From: an uncultured Clostridia bacterium
Lineage (GTDB): Bacteria; Bacillota; Clostridia; Christensenellales; Aristaeellaceae
Length of the DNA: 64,000 bases
Direction of reading: 5' to 3'
Assembly: GCA_934647165.1 (NCBI GenBank)
Contig: CAKUFA010000002.1
Location: forward strand, 62,001-126,000
The notes beneath the pieces are model-generated. The model was not told where the DNA came from. It worked only from the letters and a program-made list of their open reading frames with translations, and searched no databases. The stretch's first letter is position 1; every line of letters begins with the position of its first letter. This document shows, one piece after another, positions 24,361 to 33,679 of the stretch. A program made the position numbers and the translations under genes.

Positions 24361-24392
24361 AACATGCGCTGCGGTTTACCGCAGCGCATGTT
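24361..24392 (-). terminator. Terminator of oleate hydratase, 15-bp stem
   Basis: 24361-24375 pairs perfectly with 24378-24392 (core ATGCGCTGCGG), followed on the minus strand by TTTTTG. It insulates the XRE gene downstream. Confidence 0.9.
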
Positions 24393-24438
24393 TGCAATGC
24401 ATGGCTTCTGGAAGGAGAAACTCCCTTCCCCGGAGCGA

Positions 24439-26211
24439 TCAGATGACGTGATATTCCTTGAGCAGCTTTTCGATATCCGTTCCGGCGATCTTCTTGAGCA
24501 CTTCCTTGAGAGCAAGACGTTCTACCAGCGGCAGCTCCATATCGGTGATCTTCTTGCCGTCGCGCAGCTTTACCGTGGCGTTAAGCAGGTCGCGGATGTC
24601 ATAGGTGCTGCCCCATACTTCCGGCACGCCGCGGTCAATGTTGAGCAGGGTGTACACAGCCACCATGGCGGTGCGCATGCTGTATTCCGTGGTGAAGATG
24701 GTATCCCGCGGCACTTCGGCGAACTGTCCCAGGAAGGCGAAGTTCACAGCGCCCTGGGGAACCACGTCCGGCCGGTCGCCTGCACGGCGAGGCATGAAGA
24801 AGGCGGTGATGTAAGGCATCATGACCGGCACGGTGTTGGCGCTGTGTTCAGCCATTTCGTCAATCTCATCCACCGGAACGCCGATGTGATACAGCCACTC
24901 CATGCAGATTTCCTTGCCGGTGCAGTCGCGCATGGGCTTCTTCACATAATCGCCGGGCTTATCGGAGAACAGGCCGTACACCCACACGCACAGCTGGTTT
25001 TTGGGCTGGTCGCGGAACTGCTGCTGACGGTTGAGCGTCCAGGACATGAGCCAGGAAGAATCCTTCACGGTGACAATACCGCCGGTGACAGTGTGGCCGG
25101 AGAAGGGATCACGCTTGCAAATCTTTTCGATATACTTGGGGATGCGGTTGTCCAGGGTGGTCACGGTAGCGCTCATCCAGTTGCTCTGTTCAGGATCGTA
25201 GCAGAACTTCTCGGGATGGCCGAAGCTCTCATCCTGCGCGGCGATCTTCTTCCACAGATCCCAGCCGTTGCCGGGCTTCATGGAGGGATCGAAGGCAGCA
25301 GGCTCGTTCTGGCTGCCGTAGGTGCTGCTTTCTACGCAGCCGCCGTTGGTGATGAAGAGCAGATCATTTTCGGTCAGGTCGATCACGTCGCTCTGTCCGT
25401 CATGCTCAACAGTGATGGAGGCGGCCTGCTTGCGGCCGTTCTGCACGTTGAAGCGCACATCCGTCACCTTGGTGTTGTAGTGGAACTGCACGCCATGGCT
25501 CTTCAGATAGGTCTCCATGGGCAGGATGATGGATTCATACTGATTATAACGGGTGAAGCGCAGCGCCTTGAAGTCCGGCAGGCCGCCGATGTGGTGAATG
25601 AAGCGCTTGATGTACAGCTTCATTTCCAGCGCGCTGTGCCAGTTTTCAAAGGCGAACATGGTGCGCCAGTACATCCAGAAGTTGGAGGAGAACACCTCGT
25701 CATCGAACACATCGGTGATGCGTTTGTCATACAGCTCTTCATCCGGGGTGAAGAACAGGTGCATGATTTCCATAGCGCCCTTATCGGAAATGGCGAATTT
25801 GCCGTCGGTGTGGGCATCCTGACCGCGATCAACTGTTGCGCGGCACAGAGAGTAGTTGGGGTCTTCCTTGTTCAGCCAGTAATACTCATCCAACACGCTG
25901 GCGCCTTCGGTTTCCAGGGAGGGAATGGAGCGGAGGATATCCCACATGACCTCGAAGTGGTTGTCCATCTCGCGGCCGCCGCGCATCATGTAGCCCACGT
26001 CATACTTGCGGCCGTCACACGCACCGCCGGATACAGGATCCTTTTCGAACACGTGGATGTGTTCGCCCTTCATGCGGCCGTCGCGCACCAGGTAGCACGC
26101 CGCCGTCAGCGAAGCCAAGCCGCTGCCGACGATGTAGGCCGATTTATGATCCACGCCCTCAGGCTTCCGGGGCGTCGCAAAAGCTTCATAGTTACCGCTG
26201 GAATAATACAT
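24439..26211 (-). CDS. ohyA: Oleate hydratase (FAD-dependent, MCRA family)
   Basis: Adds water to the cis-9 double bond of oleic or linoleic acid, giving 10-hydroxy fatty acids; in gut bacteria this detoxifies free unsaturated fatty acids. The 590-residue length is normal. The FAD-binding Rossmann motif AYIVGSGLASLTAACYLV is at 25-42, followed by HVFEKDPVSGGACDG, and the family-diagnostic GYMMRGGREMDNHFEVMWD near 73-91, which includes the catalytic Glu. No signal peptide or membrane helix; the enzyme associates with the inner membrane face. Single-gene unit with its own terminator. Confidence 0.96.
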   Translation of the reverse strand: MYYSSGNYEAFATPRKPEGVDHKSAYIVGSGLASLTAACYLVRDGRMKGEHIHVFEKDPVSGGACDGRKYDVGYMMRGGREMDNHFEVMWDILRSIPSLETEGASVLDEYYWLNKEDPNYSLCRATVDRGQDAHTDGKFAISDKGAMEIMHLFFTPDEELYDKRITDVFDDEVFSSNFWMYWRTMFAFENWHSALEMKLYIKRFIHHIGGLPDFKALRFTRYNQYESIILPMETYLKSHGVQFHYNTKVTDVRFNVQNGRKQAASITVEHDGQSDVIDLTENDLLFITNGGCVESSTYGSQNEPAAFDPSMKPGNGWDLWKKIAAQDESFGHPEKFCYDPEQSNWMSATVTTLDNRIPKYIEKICKRDPFSGHTVTGGIVTVKDSSWLMSWTLNRQQQFRDQPKNQLCVWVYGLFSDKPGDYVKKPMRDCTGKEICMEWLYHIGVPVDEIDEMAEHSANTVPVMMPYITAFFMPRRAGDRPDVVPQGAVNFAFLGQFAEVPRDTIFTTEYSMRTAMVAVYTLLNIDRGVPEVWGSTYDIRDLLNATVKLRDGKKITDMELPLVERLALKEVLKKIAGTDIEKLLKEYHVI

Positions 26212-26374
26212 CTTGCAAAACCTCCTTGCAGGTCGATGGAAAACTCTTCATTCGCCGAACCGGCGCGCTTTCCGTTTCGGTGACACTAGGATATCCCGTT
26301 TAGCCCTGCGATACAATAAACAAAAACGGCGTGTTGTAAGATTTTTTGACAAAAGGCGTGAAGTGTATAAAAAA

Positions 26375-26407
26375 GGCCGGCAAAACGGTCAATTCGTTTT
26401 GTCGGCC
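26375..26407 (-). terminator. Terminator of the MATE gene
   Basis: GGCCGGCAAAACG (26375-26387) pairs with CGTTTTGTCGGCC (26395-26407) with one G-T pair, followed on the minus strand by TTTTTT. Confidence 0.85.
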
Positions 26408-26467
26408 CTTTGGGCGGTGCGGGCACAGGCGGTTACGCTGCTTTTGCGGAAAGAGCTTGCTGAAGCG

Positions 26468-27838
26468 TTAGGCATCCAGGGTGCTGATCATTTCCCTGTC
26501 CACCTTGCGGTACAGGACAAGGCAGATGGTCAGTGACACGAGCTCTGCCACGGGGAACGCCCACCAGGTTGCGCTCAGACCCAATTGACTGAGCAGCCAT
26601 GCGGCGGGAATGAGCACCACCAGTTGGCGGCACAGGCTCATGATGAGGCTGTACATGCCTTTGCCGACAGCCTGGAACACGGTGGACAGCGTGATGCCGA
26701 CGGCGGCCAGAACAAAGTGGCTGCTGATGATGCGCAGCGCCATGCAGCCGATGTCCGTCAGCTCGGTGCTGCCGGACTGTTCAAACAGGCTCATCAGAGG
26801 CCCGGGGATGGCAAGGAACAACACTGTGCCGGTCAGCATGATGGCAATGGCGTAATACAGCGCGACCTTGACGGACTCATACACGCGCTTTTTTATCCGG
26901 GCACCGTAATTATAGCCCACAATGGCTACCAGGCCGTTGCTGAGACCGAAAACGGGCATGAACACAAAGGATTGCAGCTTGAAATAAACGCCGAGCACGC
27001 TCACGGCCGCATTGCCAAAGGGCATGAGGATGAGGTTGAAGAGCACGTTCATCACCGAGGAGATGGACTGCATGATGATGCTGGGAAAACCAACGCTGAG
27101 GATGTTGCGCACAATGGAAGCGCTGGGGCGGAAGCCGCCGAGGTGCAGCCGAAGCTCCGGATTCTTCCACTGGTTGAGAATCATGCCAAGCAGCATGCCG
27201 AGAATTTGCCCCACCACCGTGGCGACAGCCGCGCCGGCAATGCCCATGCGCGGGCAGCCCAGTAGGCCGAAAATCATGATGGGATCCAGAATGATGTTGG
27301 TGATGGCGCCGGTCAATTGCATCACCATGGACAGGATGGTGTTGCCTGTGGCCTGCACAAACCGTTCAAAAGTGACGGAAAGGAACAGGCCGAAACCAAA
27401 CACACACACAATTTGCAGGTATTGGCAGCCGAGCTCCTGCAATGCAGCATCCGGGGTCATCATGGCGAAGAAAGGACGGGTGAAGAACAAACCGAACACC
27501 AGAAAGAGCAAATAGCCAATGAGGGAAAGCATGATGCCGTTGCGTGCCGCATCATGCGCTTCATCACCGCGCTTTTCGCCCAGTTTGCGGGAGATCAGGC
27601 TGTTGATGCCCACACCCAGGCCGGTGGAAACGGCGATCATCAGCATCTGGATAGGATAGGCCAGCGACACTGCGGTGAGGGCGTTGGCGTCGTATTGGGC
27701 AACAAAGATGCTGTCCACAACGTTGTATAGCGCCTGCACCAGCATGCTGATCATGATGGGCACGGACACTTTGGGTACCAGTTTGGTCATTTTCATGGTG
27801 CCCAGCATTTGAGATTTGACCTGTTCGTTTGATTCCAT
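26468..27838 (-). CDS. MATE family efflux transporter
   Basis: A 456-residue inner-membrane exporter with twelve predicted helices in two homologous halves, using a Na+ or H+ gradient to expel cationic drugs or metabolites. Typical segments are PKVSVPIMISMLVQALYNVVDSIFV at the start, MQLTGAITNIILDPIMIF in the first half and QSFVFMPVFGLSNGLVAIVGYNYGA in the second. The ATG at 27838 has TTGGAGG upstream. The frame stays open for 130 more codons upstream but those residues are unlike any MATE protein and lie in the 5' leader. The long leader suggests control by RNA structure. Confidence 0.93.
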   Translation of the reverse strand: MESNEQVKSQMLGTMKMTKLVPKVSVPIMISMLVQALYNVVDSIFVAQYDANALTAVSLAYPIQMLMIAVSTGLGVGINSLISRKLGEKRGDEAHDAARNGIMLSLIGYLLFLVFGLFFTRPFFAMMTPDAALQELGCQYLQIVCVFGFGLFLSVTFERFVQATGNTILSMVMQLTGAITNIILDPIMIFGLLGCPRMGIAGAAVATVVGQILGMLLGMILNQWKNPELRLHLGGFRPSASIVRNILSVGFPSIIMQSISSVMNVLFNLILMPFGNAAVSVLGVYFKLQSFVFMPVFGLSNGLVAIVGYNYGARIKKRVYESVKVALYYAIAIMLTGTVLFLAIPGPLMSLFEQSGSTELTDIGCMALRIISSHFVLAAVGITLSTVFQAVGKGMYSLIMSLCRQLVVLIPAAWLLSQLGLSATWWAFPVAELVSLTICLVLYRKVDREMISTLDA

Positions 27839-27975
27839 GGGTTTTCCTCCAATAAAAAATCCGCCCATCCCGCCGGGTAACAGGATAGACGCTGGCTTCA
27901 CGTCTGCGGGCTGGTGGATGCAAAGTTGTCGGGCTCCCTGCAAGCCTTGCATGTGCTGCCGATAGGGCGACATGC
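27839..27975 (-). promoter_or_regulatory. Structured 5' leader of the MATE gene, possible riboswitch
   Basis: From the promoter to the ATG there are about 137 nt. The RNA can form a GCATGT/ACATGC hairpin, GGCT/AGCC and GACG/CGTC hairpins, and a long-range pairing of ATCC-ACCA-GCCCGC with GCGGG-ATGGGC-GGAT that ends directly at six Us, ahead of the ribosome site. That is the form of an attenuator. I could not match it to a known riboswitch class. Confidence 0.45.
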
Positions 27976-27980
27976 GATTT

Positions 27981-28009
27981 ATCATAACATGACAGCATGA
28001 TATTGTCAA
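27981..28009 (-). promoter_or_regulatory. Promoter of the MATE gene
   Basis: Minus strand TTGACA (28004-28009), 17 bp, TATGAT (27981-27986). Confidence 0.8.
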
Positions 28010-28239
28010 TTGAAAGGAAAAGATTTTCCGACTGCGGAAAGCAATACTGTTTATTTCAGAAGAAAAGCGTGAAGAAAAGCCGGGGTGACCATCTCTCGGG
28101 CGGCGGATAGGTATGAAAGGGAAAGTATTTTTACAAGAAACCATGGGCAAATGCCGCACAAAATCGCAGGTCGCTCTCGCAAAAAGACGGATTATTGTGT
28201 ATAATGGGTTGACCAACAACCAGGAAGGAGGCCGCACGG
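28010..28239 (+). promoter_or_regulatory. Upstream region of the sensor-kinase operon
   Basis: Contains TATAAT at 28200-28205 with a weak TCGCAA -35 seventeen bp upstream, and GGAAGGAGG before the start. The remaining 170 bp show no gene or clear motif. Confidence 0.45.
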
Positions 28240-30042
28240 ATGAAGCGGAAGGAGAAAAAAAGCAGTGTACCGTTTAAGTTCAGCATGCCCAAACGGTTGC
28301 TGGCGGCATTCTGCGCGTGCGTGCTGGTGCCCTATGCATTGGGAATGTCCTTTGCGGTGCACATGGCGCAAAACGCTATCCCGGAGGCGGAAAAAACATA
28401 TGAAAGCCGCGTGACGGCGCTGGCGGAACAGCTGGATACGGAATTGAGCCGCATTGAAAGCCAACTCTACTATAATCTGCGCCGAACGCCGGTGCAGTAT
28501 CTGTCGATTGTAACGCCGTCGTTTACCTTTGCGGAATTGTATGCCCACATTATGGATACGCAGGAGATTATCTATTCGCTGCGCAATGCAAGCGGGTTGC
28601 TGGACAAAACGACAGTCTATTTTCCCGGCATCAATGAAAAAATCGCTTCCGACGGCAGCTTTCTGCCACTGACGGAAAAGGATCTGGCGTTCATTGAACT
28701 ATACAAAAAGAACCTGGGCAAAGGTACGCTGGCGGCGGTGAACGGAGCGCTGTGCATGGCCAGCGACACGATGCACCTGTCCGGCGCATCCAGCAAGGCG
28801 AACATAGATGGAGCTGCCGTGCTGCGGCTGGATTTTTCTGACAAGACGATGGAGCAGTTGTGCGATGTGTTCCCTGAGGAGAGCCGCGTGGGCCTGTTCT
28901 GCCCCGCATGGGAGGGCGACGACTATTTTATCAGCGTGGGGAGCGACATGTATGACGCGGACGATGTGCGCGACGACCTGATGGAGGTGGCAGAGCAGAC
29001 GGCGAAAAGCGGCGAGCCGCTCACAGGCAGTGTCAAGCTCAAAGGACAGCAGACGCTGCGCATTGTGTGCCGGGTGGGACGGCGATCGCTGTGGATGGGC
29101 GGCTATATTGATGCAAGGGTGCTGCAGAACGCCACCAGCTCCTTCACGATGTGGCAGCTGGCGCTGACTGCTTTCCTGCTGCTGGAAATCGTCTTCTTCT
29201 TCTATTTGATGCGCAAGATGGTGGCCAAGCCGGTCAACCGCTTTGCCAACGAGGTGAAACGCCTGGAGACGGAGGGCATGATCCAGCTGACGGACGAGCC
29301 GCGCAACGACATGGATTTCCTCTATGAAGCGTTCATGGGCATGAGCGAGAAGCTGAAGGCCGAGCTGGAAGAGTCCTACAAGAACAAGGTGCTGGTTTAT
29401 CAATCGGAAATCAAGTATTTACAGGCGCAGGTGAACCCGCACTTCCTTTACAACAGCTTCTACCACCTCTATCGCATGGCAAAAATGGAGGACAATGAGG
29501 GCGTGGCGGAAATGAGCAGCCGCCTGAGCTCCTACTATCGCTACATCACCCGCGCTGACCAGAACGAGGTGCCGCTGGAGATGGAGTATAACAACATTGT
29601 GGACTACACGGAAATCCAGACCATCCGATTTGGCAACCGCATCCATGTGGAGCTGGAACCCATGCCGGAGAGCTATCGCACACTGACCGTGCCGCGGTTT
29701 GTGCTGCAGCCCCTGTTTGAAAATGCCTATTATCATGGCGTGGAGAAGATCGCCAAAGGGCGCATCCGCCTGCAGTTCAAATCCCGGCCCGGGGCGCTGG
29801 TGATAACGGTGGAAAACAATGGCGCCTGCACGGATGAAGAATTGGACAGCCTGACAAAATACCTGGAAAAGCAGACGCCGGGAGAGAAAATTACGGCGCT
29901 GAAAAACGTGAAGGGACGCATGCAGCTGCTGGGCGGCGACCTGAGCGTATCCCGCGGAACCCTGGGGGGCTTCTGCGTGGCGCTGACATTGCCTGTACGA
30001 GAGGAGAAGAAAAAAGATGCAAACCCTGCTGATTGTGGATGA
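28240..30042 (+). CDS. YesM-type sensor histidine kinase
   Basis: A 600-residue membrane kinase that senses an extracellular signal, usually a glycan, and phosphorylates the partner encoded next. A first membrane segment (18-40) and a second (303-325) enclose a roughly 260-residue sensor. A HAMP-like segment follows, then the His_kinase domain with phospho-acceptor His401 in QAQVNPHFLYNSF, and the HATPase N-box LFENAYYHGVE near 492. The gene overlaps the response regulator by 26 bp. The pair precedes an importer gene set and is its most likely regulator, as with YesMN and YtrAB-LplABC-type systems. Confidence 0.93.
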   Translation: MKRKEKKSSVPFKFSMPKRLLAAFCACVLVPYALGMSFAVHMAQNAIPEAEKTYESRVTALAEQLDTELSRIESQLYYNLRRTPVQYLSIVTPSFTFAELYAHIMDTQEIIYSLRNASGLLDKTTVYFPGINEKIASDGSFLPLTEKDLAFIELYKKNLGKGTLAAVNGALCMASDTMHLSGASSKANIDGAAVLRLDFSDKTMEQLCDVFPEESRVGLFCPAWEGDDYFISVGSDMYDADDVRDDLMEVAEQTAKSGEPLTGSVKLKGQQTLRIVCRVGRRSLWMGGYIDARVLQNATSSFTMWQLALTAFLLLEIVFFFYLMRKMVAKPVNRFANEVKRLETEGMIQLTDEPRNDMDFLYEAFMGMSEKLKAELEESYKNKVLVYQSEIKYLQAQVNPHFLYNSFYHLYRMAKMEDNEGVAEMSSRLSSYYRYITRADQNEVPLEMEYNNIVDYTEIQTIRFGNRIHVELEPMPESYRTLTVPRFVLQPLFENAYYHGVEKIAKGRIRLQFKSRPGALVITVENNGACTDEELDSLTKYLEKQTPGEKITALKNVKGRMQLLGGDLSVSRGTLGGFCVALTLPVREEKKKDANPADCG

Positions 30043-31615
30043 CGAACCCAATATTGTGGAGGGACTGGCAAGCCAGTTCCAGCAGCGCTACGGCGATAGC
30101 GTGCAGGTGCTTAAATCCTTTTCCGGGCAGCACGCGCTGAGCGTTTTGCGAAACAACAAGGTGGACGTGGTGCTTTCCGACATCCGCATGCCTGACCTGG
30201 ATGGTATTGCCATGGCGGAAAGAACAGAGAAGCTATGGCCGCACATTCACTTTGTATTCCTCAGCGGCTTTGATGATTTTGATTCCATCCATCGGGCAAG
30301 CAAGTGCGCGGCGTATCACGGATATTTGCTGAAAAGCGAAGGCGACGAAGTGGTGCTGGCCAAGATTGACAGCGAGTTGGCGCAGTGCGCCGCGGAAAGC
30401 CGTGCGGAGAGCCAGCACAACCGTATGCACGCTTTTTTGGCGCGTGCAGCACTGGAAAGCACGCTGCGTGGCGGCTGGTCCTGGGAGAACTTTGCCGCAC
30501 AGACGCCGGAGCTTTCGCTGAATGTGGATATCCATCGCCCGGTGACCATGGTGCTGGGCAAGTGCCTGAAGCAGTCTGCCACAGCCTGCATGCAGCGGCT
30601 GCAAATCTTTGCCGATTTGATTGAAACACAGGCACCAGGGCTGCGCTTTGAAGCGCTGCTGCCGGAGGAAGGCACGCTGGTTTGGCTTCTTCAATCCCGG
30701 GAGGCGGAGGACAACTGCAACATGGACGGGTATGTGCATGCGTTGTTTGAATCCGTGCAGCAAATGGCGGACACCATGGAAGCGGCTGTGGATCTGGTGG
30801 TGGGGGATGAAAAGCCCTTTGAACACATTGTGGCGCAGTATGAACGGCTGAACAACATCTATGACATTGTGGCGCGGGATGCAGGACGGCTGATTATCAT
30901 TGATGAAAAGGACTATGCCGAAACGCTTTTAAGCAGCTCACCGGACAGGCTGCCGGATTCCTTCCGGTTTTCTACCTTCCTGCATCAGCTGGACAGGCAG
31001 CTTTATACAGGCTCGCCGGACAGCTGCCTGGCGCTGTTTGCCGCCTATTTCACAAAAGGGGTGGTGATGCGCTCGGAGCAGCTGCTGTCGCTGTTTTCGG
31101 TGGTGCTGGCTTTTTTGCGGGACAACGGGCTCAACGAAATCGGCGGACAGCAGGTGTCCCAGCTGCTGGACGAATATCTGCGAAGCGGCGCGGAAGGAAA
31201 CGCCGACGTACTCAATGCCAGGCTTGCCGAACTGTGTGCGGAGCTTTGCGGTTTGCGCAGCGAAAACGAAGCGCACAATACGCAGACCATTATCAAACGC
31301 ATCAATCGCTACGTGGAGGAGCATATTGAGGACTACGATCTGTCCCTGTCCGAGCTGGCAAGGATGACAGGATTCAACCCTTCCTATTTGTCAAGGCTAT
31401 ACAGGCTGCACACAGGGCGTAAGCTGTCCGATCAGATTGACGAAGTGAAGCTTCGCCATGCCAAGGAACTGATTCTGTCGGGCAAAATGGTCAAGCATGT
31501 GGCGGAACGGACGGGGTTTGCATCCCCATCGGCATTTATCCTGTTTTTCAAGCGGAACACCGGTATAACACCCAGGCAGTTCTATGAGCAAAATACATCC
31601 AATGCAAACAAATGA
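30017..31615 (+). CDS. YesN-type response regulator with AraC DNA-binding domain
   Basis: A 532-residue cytoplasmic regulator. The receiver domain (1-120) has the acidic pocket VDDE, phospho-acceptor Asp55 in VVLSDIRMPDLDG and Lys near 106 in YLLKSEG. A long linker domain (about 130-420) is typical of YesN proteins. The last 100 residues hold two AraC helix-turn-helix motifs (LSLSELARMTGFNPSYLSRL and VKHVAERTGFASPSAFILFF). It is expected to activate the binding-protein operon 300 bp downstream. The ATG at 30017 has GAGGAG upstream and lies inside the end of the kinase gene, which implies coupled translation. Confidence 0.93.
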   Translation: MQTLLIVDDEPNIVEGLASQFQQRYGDSVQVLKSFSGQHALSVLRNNKVDVVLSDIRMPDLDGIAMAERTEKLWPHIHFVFLSGFDDFDSIHRASKCAAYHGYLLKSEGDEVVLAKIDSELAQCAAESRAESQHNRMHAFLARAALESTLRGGWSWENFAAQTPELSLNVDIHRPVTMVLGKCLKQSATACMQRLQIFADLIETQAPGLRFEALLPEEGTLVWLLQSREAEDNCNMDGYVHALFESVQQMADTMEAAVDLVVGDEKPFEHIVAQYERLNNIYDIVARDAGRLIIIDEKDYAETLLSSSPDRLPDSFRFSTFLHQLDRQLYTGSPDSCLALFAAYFTKGVVMRSEQLLSLFSVVLAFLRDNGLNEIGGQQVSQLLDEYLRSGAEGNADVLNARLAELCAELCGLRSENEAHNTQTIIKRINRYVEEHIEDYDLSLSELARMTGFNPSYLSRLYRLHTGRKLSDQIDEVKLRHAKELILSGKMVKHVAERTGFASPSAFILFFKRNTGITPRQFYEQNTSNANK

Positions 31616-31918
31616 CAAAAGCGCAAAATATCAACACGAAGGAGCGCGCCGGGGGAGAAAGGCGAGCTCCTTGCTATTTCTTGCATATTTTTGTACTTTT
31701 GATGTACTTTTAACGAGAGAATTGCATCATGCGTAAGGGAAAGCATCAAAAAAGGGAAAGTGAGCGCCAAAGGCTATTTCTTTGGTATGCCAAAAGGTAA
31801 AGGAAACAGCATTTGATGTCAATATTAAATGATTGAAACGGACTTTCATGTTCTTTATAATTAGGATACAAATTGTTCGCCGAAAGGTGTAACAAAATAA
31901 CGAGGAGGAGAGAGACCT
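31616..31918 (+). promoter_or_regulatory. Control region of the sugar-importer operon
   Basis: This 303-bp stretch holds the upstream terminator, an inverted repeat CCAAAG-N7-CTTTGG (31767-31785) with another CCAAAAGG just after it, and a very good promoter: TTGAAA (31833-31838), 17 bp, TATAAT (31856-31861). The inverted repeat lies about 50 to 65 bp upstream of the -35, a natural place for an AraC-type activator such as the response regulator. Confidence 0.7.
31639..31672 (+). terminator. Terminator of the two-component operon
   Basis: AAGGAGC-g-CGCC (31639-31650) pairs with GGCG-a-GCTCCTT (31661-31672). T-run is interrupted, so it may leak. Confidence 0.6.
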
Positions 31919-33559
31919 ATGAAGAAGACGAAGCTCGTCGCTCTGCTCATGGCGTTGGTGATGGTTCTGTCCGTCAGCGCTGCCAGTGCAGAAACCTACA
32001 ATCCCTTCTGGATCGAGCCCATGGAGACGCCTGTCACGTTGAACGTTGTGACTGGCTGGGGCCCCGATGCTTCTCTGCCGGAAGGCACCACCCCTGAAAA
32101 CAACAAGCTGCTGAGCGTGTTGGAAGACATGAACATCAAGCTGAACTATCTGTGGACCGTGCCGGACGAGCAGTTCGACGAGCGCCTGGCGCTGCAGATC
32201 AGCTCTGGCGAACTGCCGGACGTTGTGATGCTGGGCTCCAGCGATTACTACGATTTCCGCGACACCGGCTATCTGCGCGACCTGACCGAAGCGTATGAAA
32301 AGTGGGGCAGCGATGAGCTGAAAGAACTGATGAACGGTATGGGCGCTGACGCCTTGAAGTACGGTTCTAAGGACGGCAAGATCTACGGCATCCCCGCTGT
32401 GCTGGATGCTGCCGAGGGCGTGGTTGGCCTGTACTATCGTGCTGACTGGCTGAAGGCGCTGAACATGGAAGTGCCCACCACCATGGATGGCGTGAATGAG
32501 ATGATCATCGCGCTGGCCAAGTATGGTGAGACCGTGAACGGCGGCAAGACCGTTGCCGGTATGGCGAATGCTTCCGCTGTGCTGAACAACAACTTCTCCA
32601 TGAACGGCTACTTCCAGGCTTACGGCTCCTATCCGAACCGCTGGGTGATGCGGGACGGCAAGCTGATGAACGGCCTGCTGCTGGATGAAACCCTGGACGC
32701 TCTGAAGGGCCTGCATTACCTGTATGAAAACGGCGGCATCGCTGTTGACTTCCCCACCTGGAACTTCGATACCTTCGAAGCTCGTCTGGTCAGCGATCAG
32801 GTTGCCACCGTGTTCGGCACCTACTACATCGCTGCATGGCCTCTGAACGAGAACAAGCAGGCCAATCCCGATGCTGACTGGGCCGAAATCGACCTGATCA
32901 ACCTGGGTTCCAAGCCTGCCATGAACCAGGCAAGCCTGCAGTTCTTCAACGTCGTGACCAAGGACGCCCCCGCTGGTGCTGAGGAAGCCCTGATCAAGAT
33001 GCTGAACATGTCCCTGGCTTCTTCCGCCAACTCCACGTCCGACAAGGCGTTCTTCAACGGTCGCGACCTGGCGAAGAATGGCTCCACTGTGTTCTGGCTG
33101 CCCGCTTACATGTACTATCCCACTCCCTACACCCGCGTGCGTGAGCATGTGTATGCTGCTTACGATGCCAAGGACGAGAGCCTGCTGACCACCGACTACG
33201 AGCGTGAGCTGTATGGCTACATGACCTCCTGGCTGAGCGAAGGCACCAAGAATGAGAACTTCGCCACTAACTGGGGTCAGTATATGAGCCGCCTGGGCAA
33301 GGAAATGGGCATTGCCCTTGGCCTGCGTGCCCGCGAGACCGGCAACTACGAACCCAACTACTTCTATGGCCCGACCACGGAAGCTGAGAGCCGTTATTCC
33401 TCCACGCTGAGTGACATGGCTTCTCAGTTCGTGAATGATTTCATCATGGGCAACAAGACCGAAGCTGACTGGGCGACCTTCAAGACCCAGTATCTGGAAG
33501 CTGGCGGCCAGGCTGTTCAGGATGCGATCAACGCGCAGTACGCTGAGATCACCAAGTAA
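31919..33559 (+). CDS. Extracellular solute-binding protein of an oligosaccharide ABC importer
   Basis: A 546-residue family 1 binding protein of the LplA-like kind, which captures complex oligosaccharides. The signal peptide ends SVSAASA|ETYN near residue 24. No lipobox Cys is present, unlike most Gram-positive binding proteins, so how it stays at the cell is unclear. The mature protein shows family stretches such as LQISSGELPDVVMLGSSDYY and KIYGIPAVLDAAEGVVGLYY. It is followed by two permeases; no ATPase gene is present, so a shared MsmX-type ATPase is likely. Its codon use is biased to favoured codons, suggesting high expression. Confidence 0.92.
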   Translation: MKKTKLVALLMALVMVLSVSAASAETYNPFWIEPMETPVTLNVVTGWGPDASLPEGTTPENNKLLSVLEDMNIKLNYLWTVPDEQFDERLALQISSGELPDVVMLGSSDYYDFRDTGYLRDLTEAYEKWGSDELKELMNGMGADALKYGSKDGKIYGIPAVLDAAEGVVGLYYRADWLKALNMEVPTTMDGVNEMIIALAKYGETVNGGKTVAGMANASAVLNNNFSMNGYFQAYGSYPNRWVMRDGKLMNGLLLDETLDALKGLHYLYENGGIAVDFPTWNFDTFEARLVSDQVATVFGTYYIAAWPLNENKQANPDADWAEIDLINLGSKPAMNQASLQFFNVVTKDAPAGAEEALIKMLNMSLASSANSTSDKAFFNGRDLAKNGSTVFWLPAYMYYPTPYTRVREHVYAAYDAKDESLLTTDYERELYGYMTSWLSEGTKNENFATNWGQYMSRLGKEMGIALGLRARETGNYEPNYFYGPTTEAESRYSSTLSDMASQFVNDFIMGNKTEADWATFKTQYLEAGGQAVQDAINAQYAEITK

Positions 33560-33596
33560 GCTTTCAGCTGAACGGTAGAACGAGTCCATTTCAAGG

Positions 33597-33630
33597 AAGG
33601 GAAGCGGCGGCTTCGTCCGCTGCTTCCCTT
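33597..33630 (+). terminator. Intercistronic hairpin between binding protein and permease
   Basis: AAGGGAAGCGGCGG (33597-33610) pairs with 33617-33630, one G-T pair, then TCTTAAA. A leaky terminator or mRNA-protecting hairpin would keep the binding protein in excess over the permeases. Confidence 0.75.
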
Positions 33631-33679
33631 TCTTAAACCCATTCTACCAATGTTATCATGAAAAGCGGGGGCATAAACT

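Noticed and set aside
27841..28237. N-terminal extension of the MATE gene by about 130 codons
   Set aside because: The extra residues do not resemble a MATE protein and cross the promoter; an AGG-type ribosome site and ATG sit at the normal start.
31727..33589. Minus-strand open frame of 620 codons
   Set aside because: Antisense to the binding-protein gene, no promoter and no recognisable domain.
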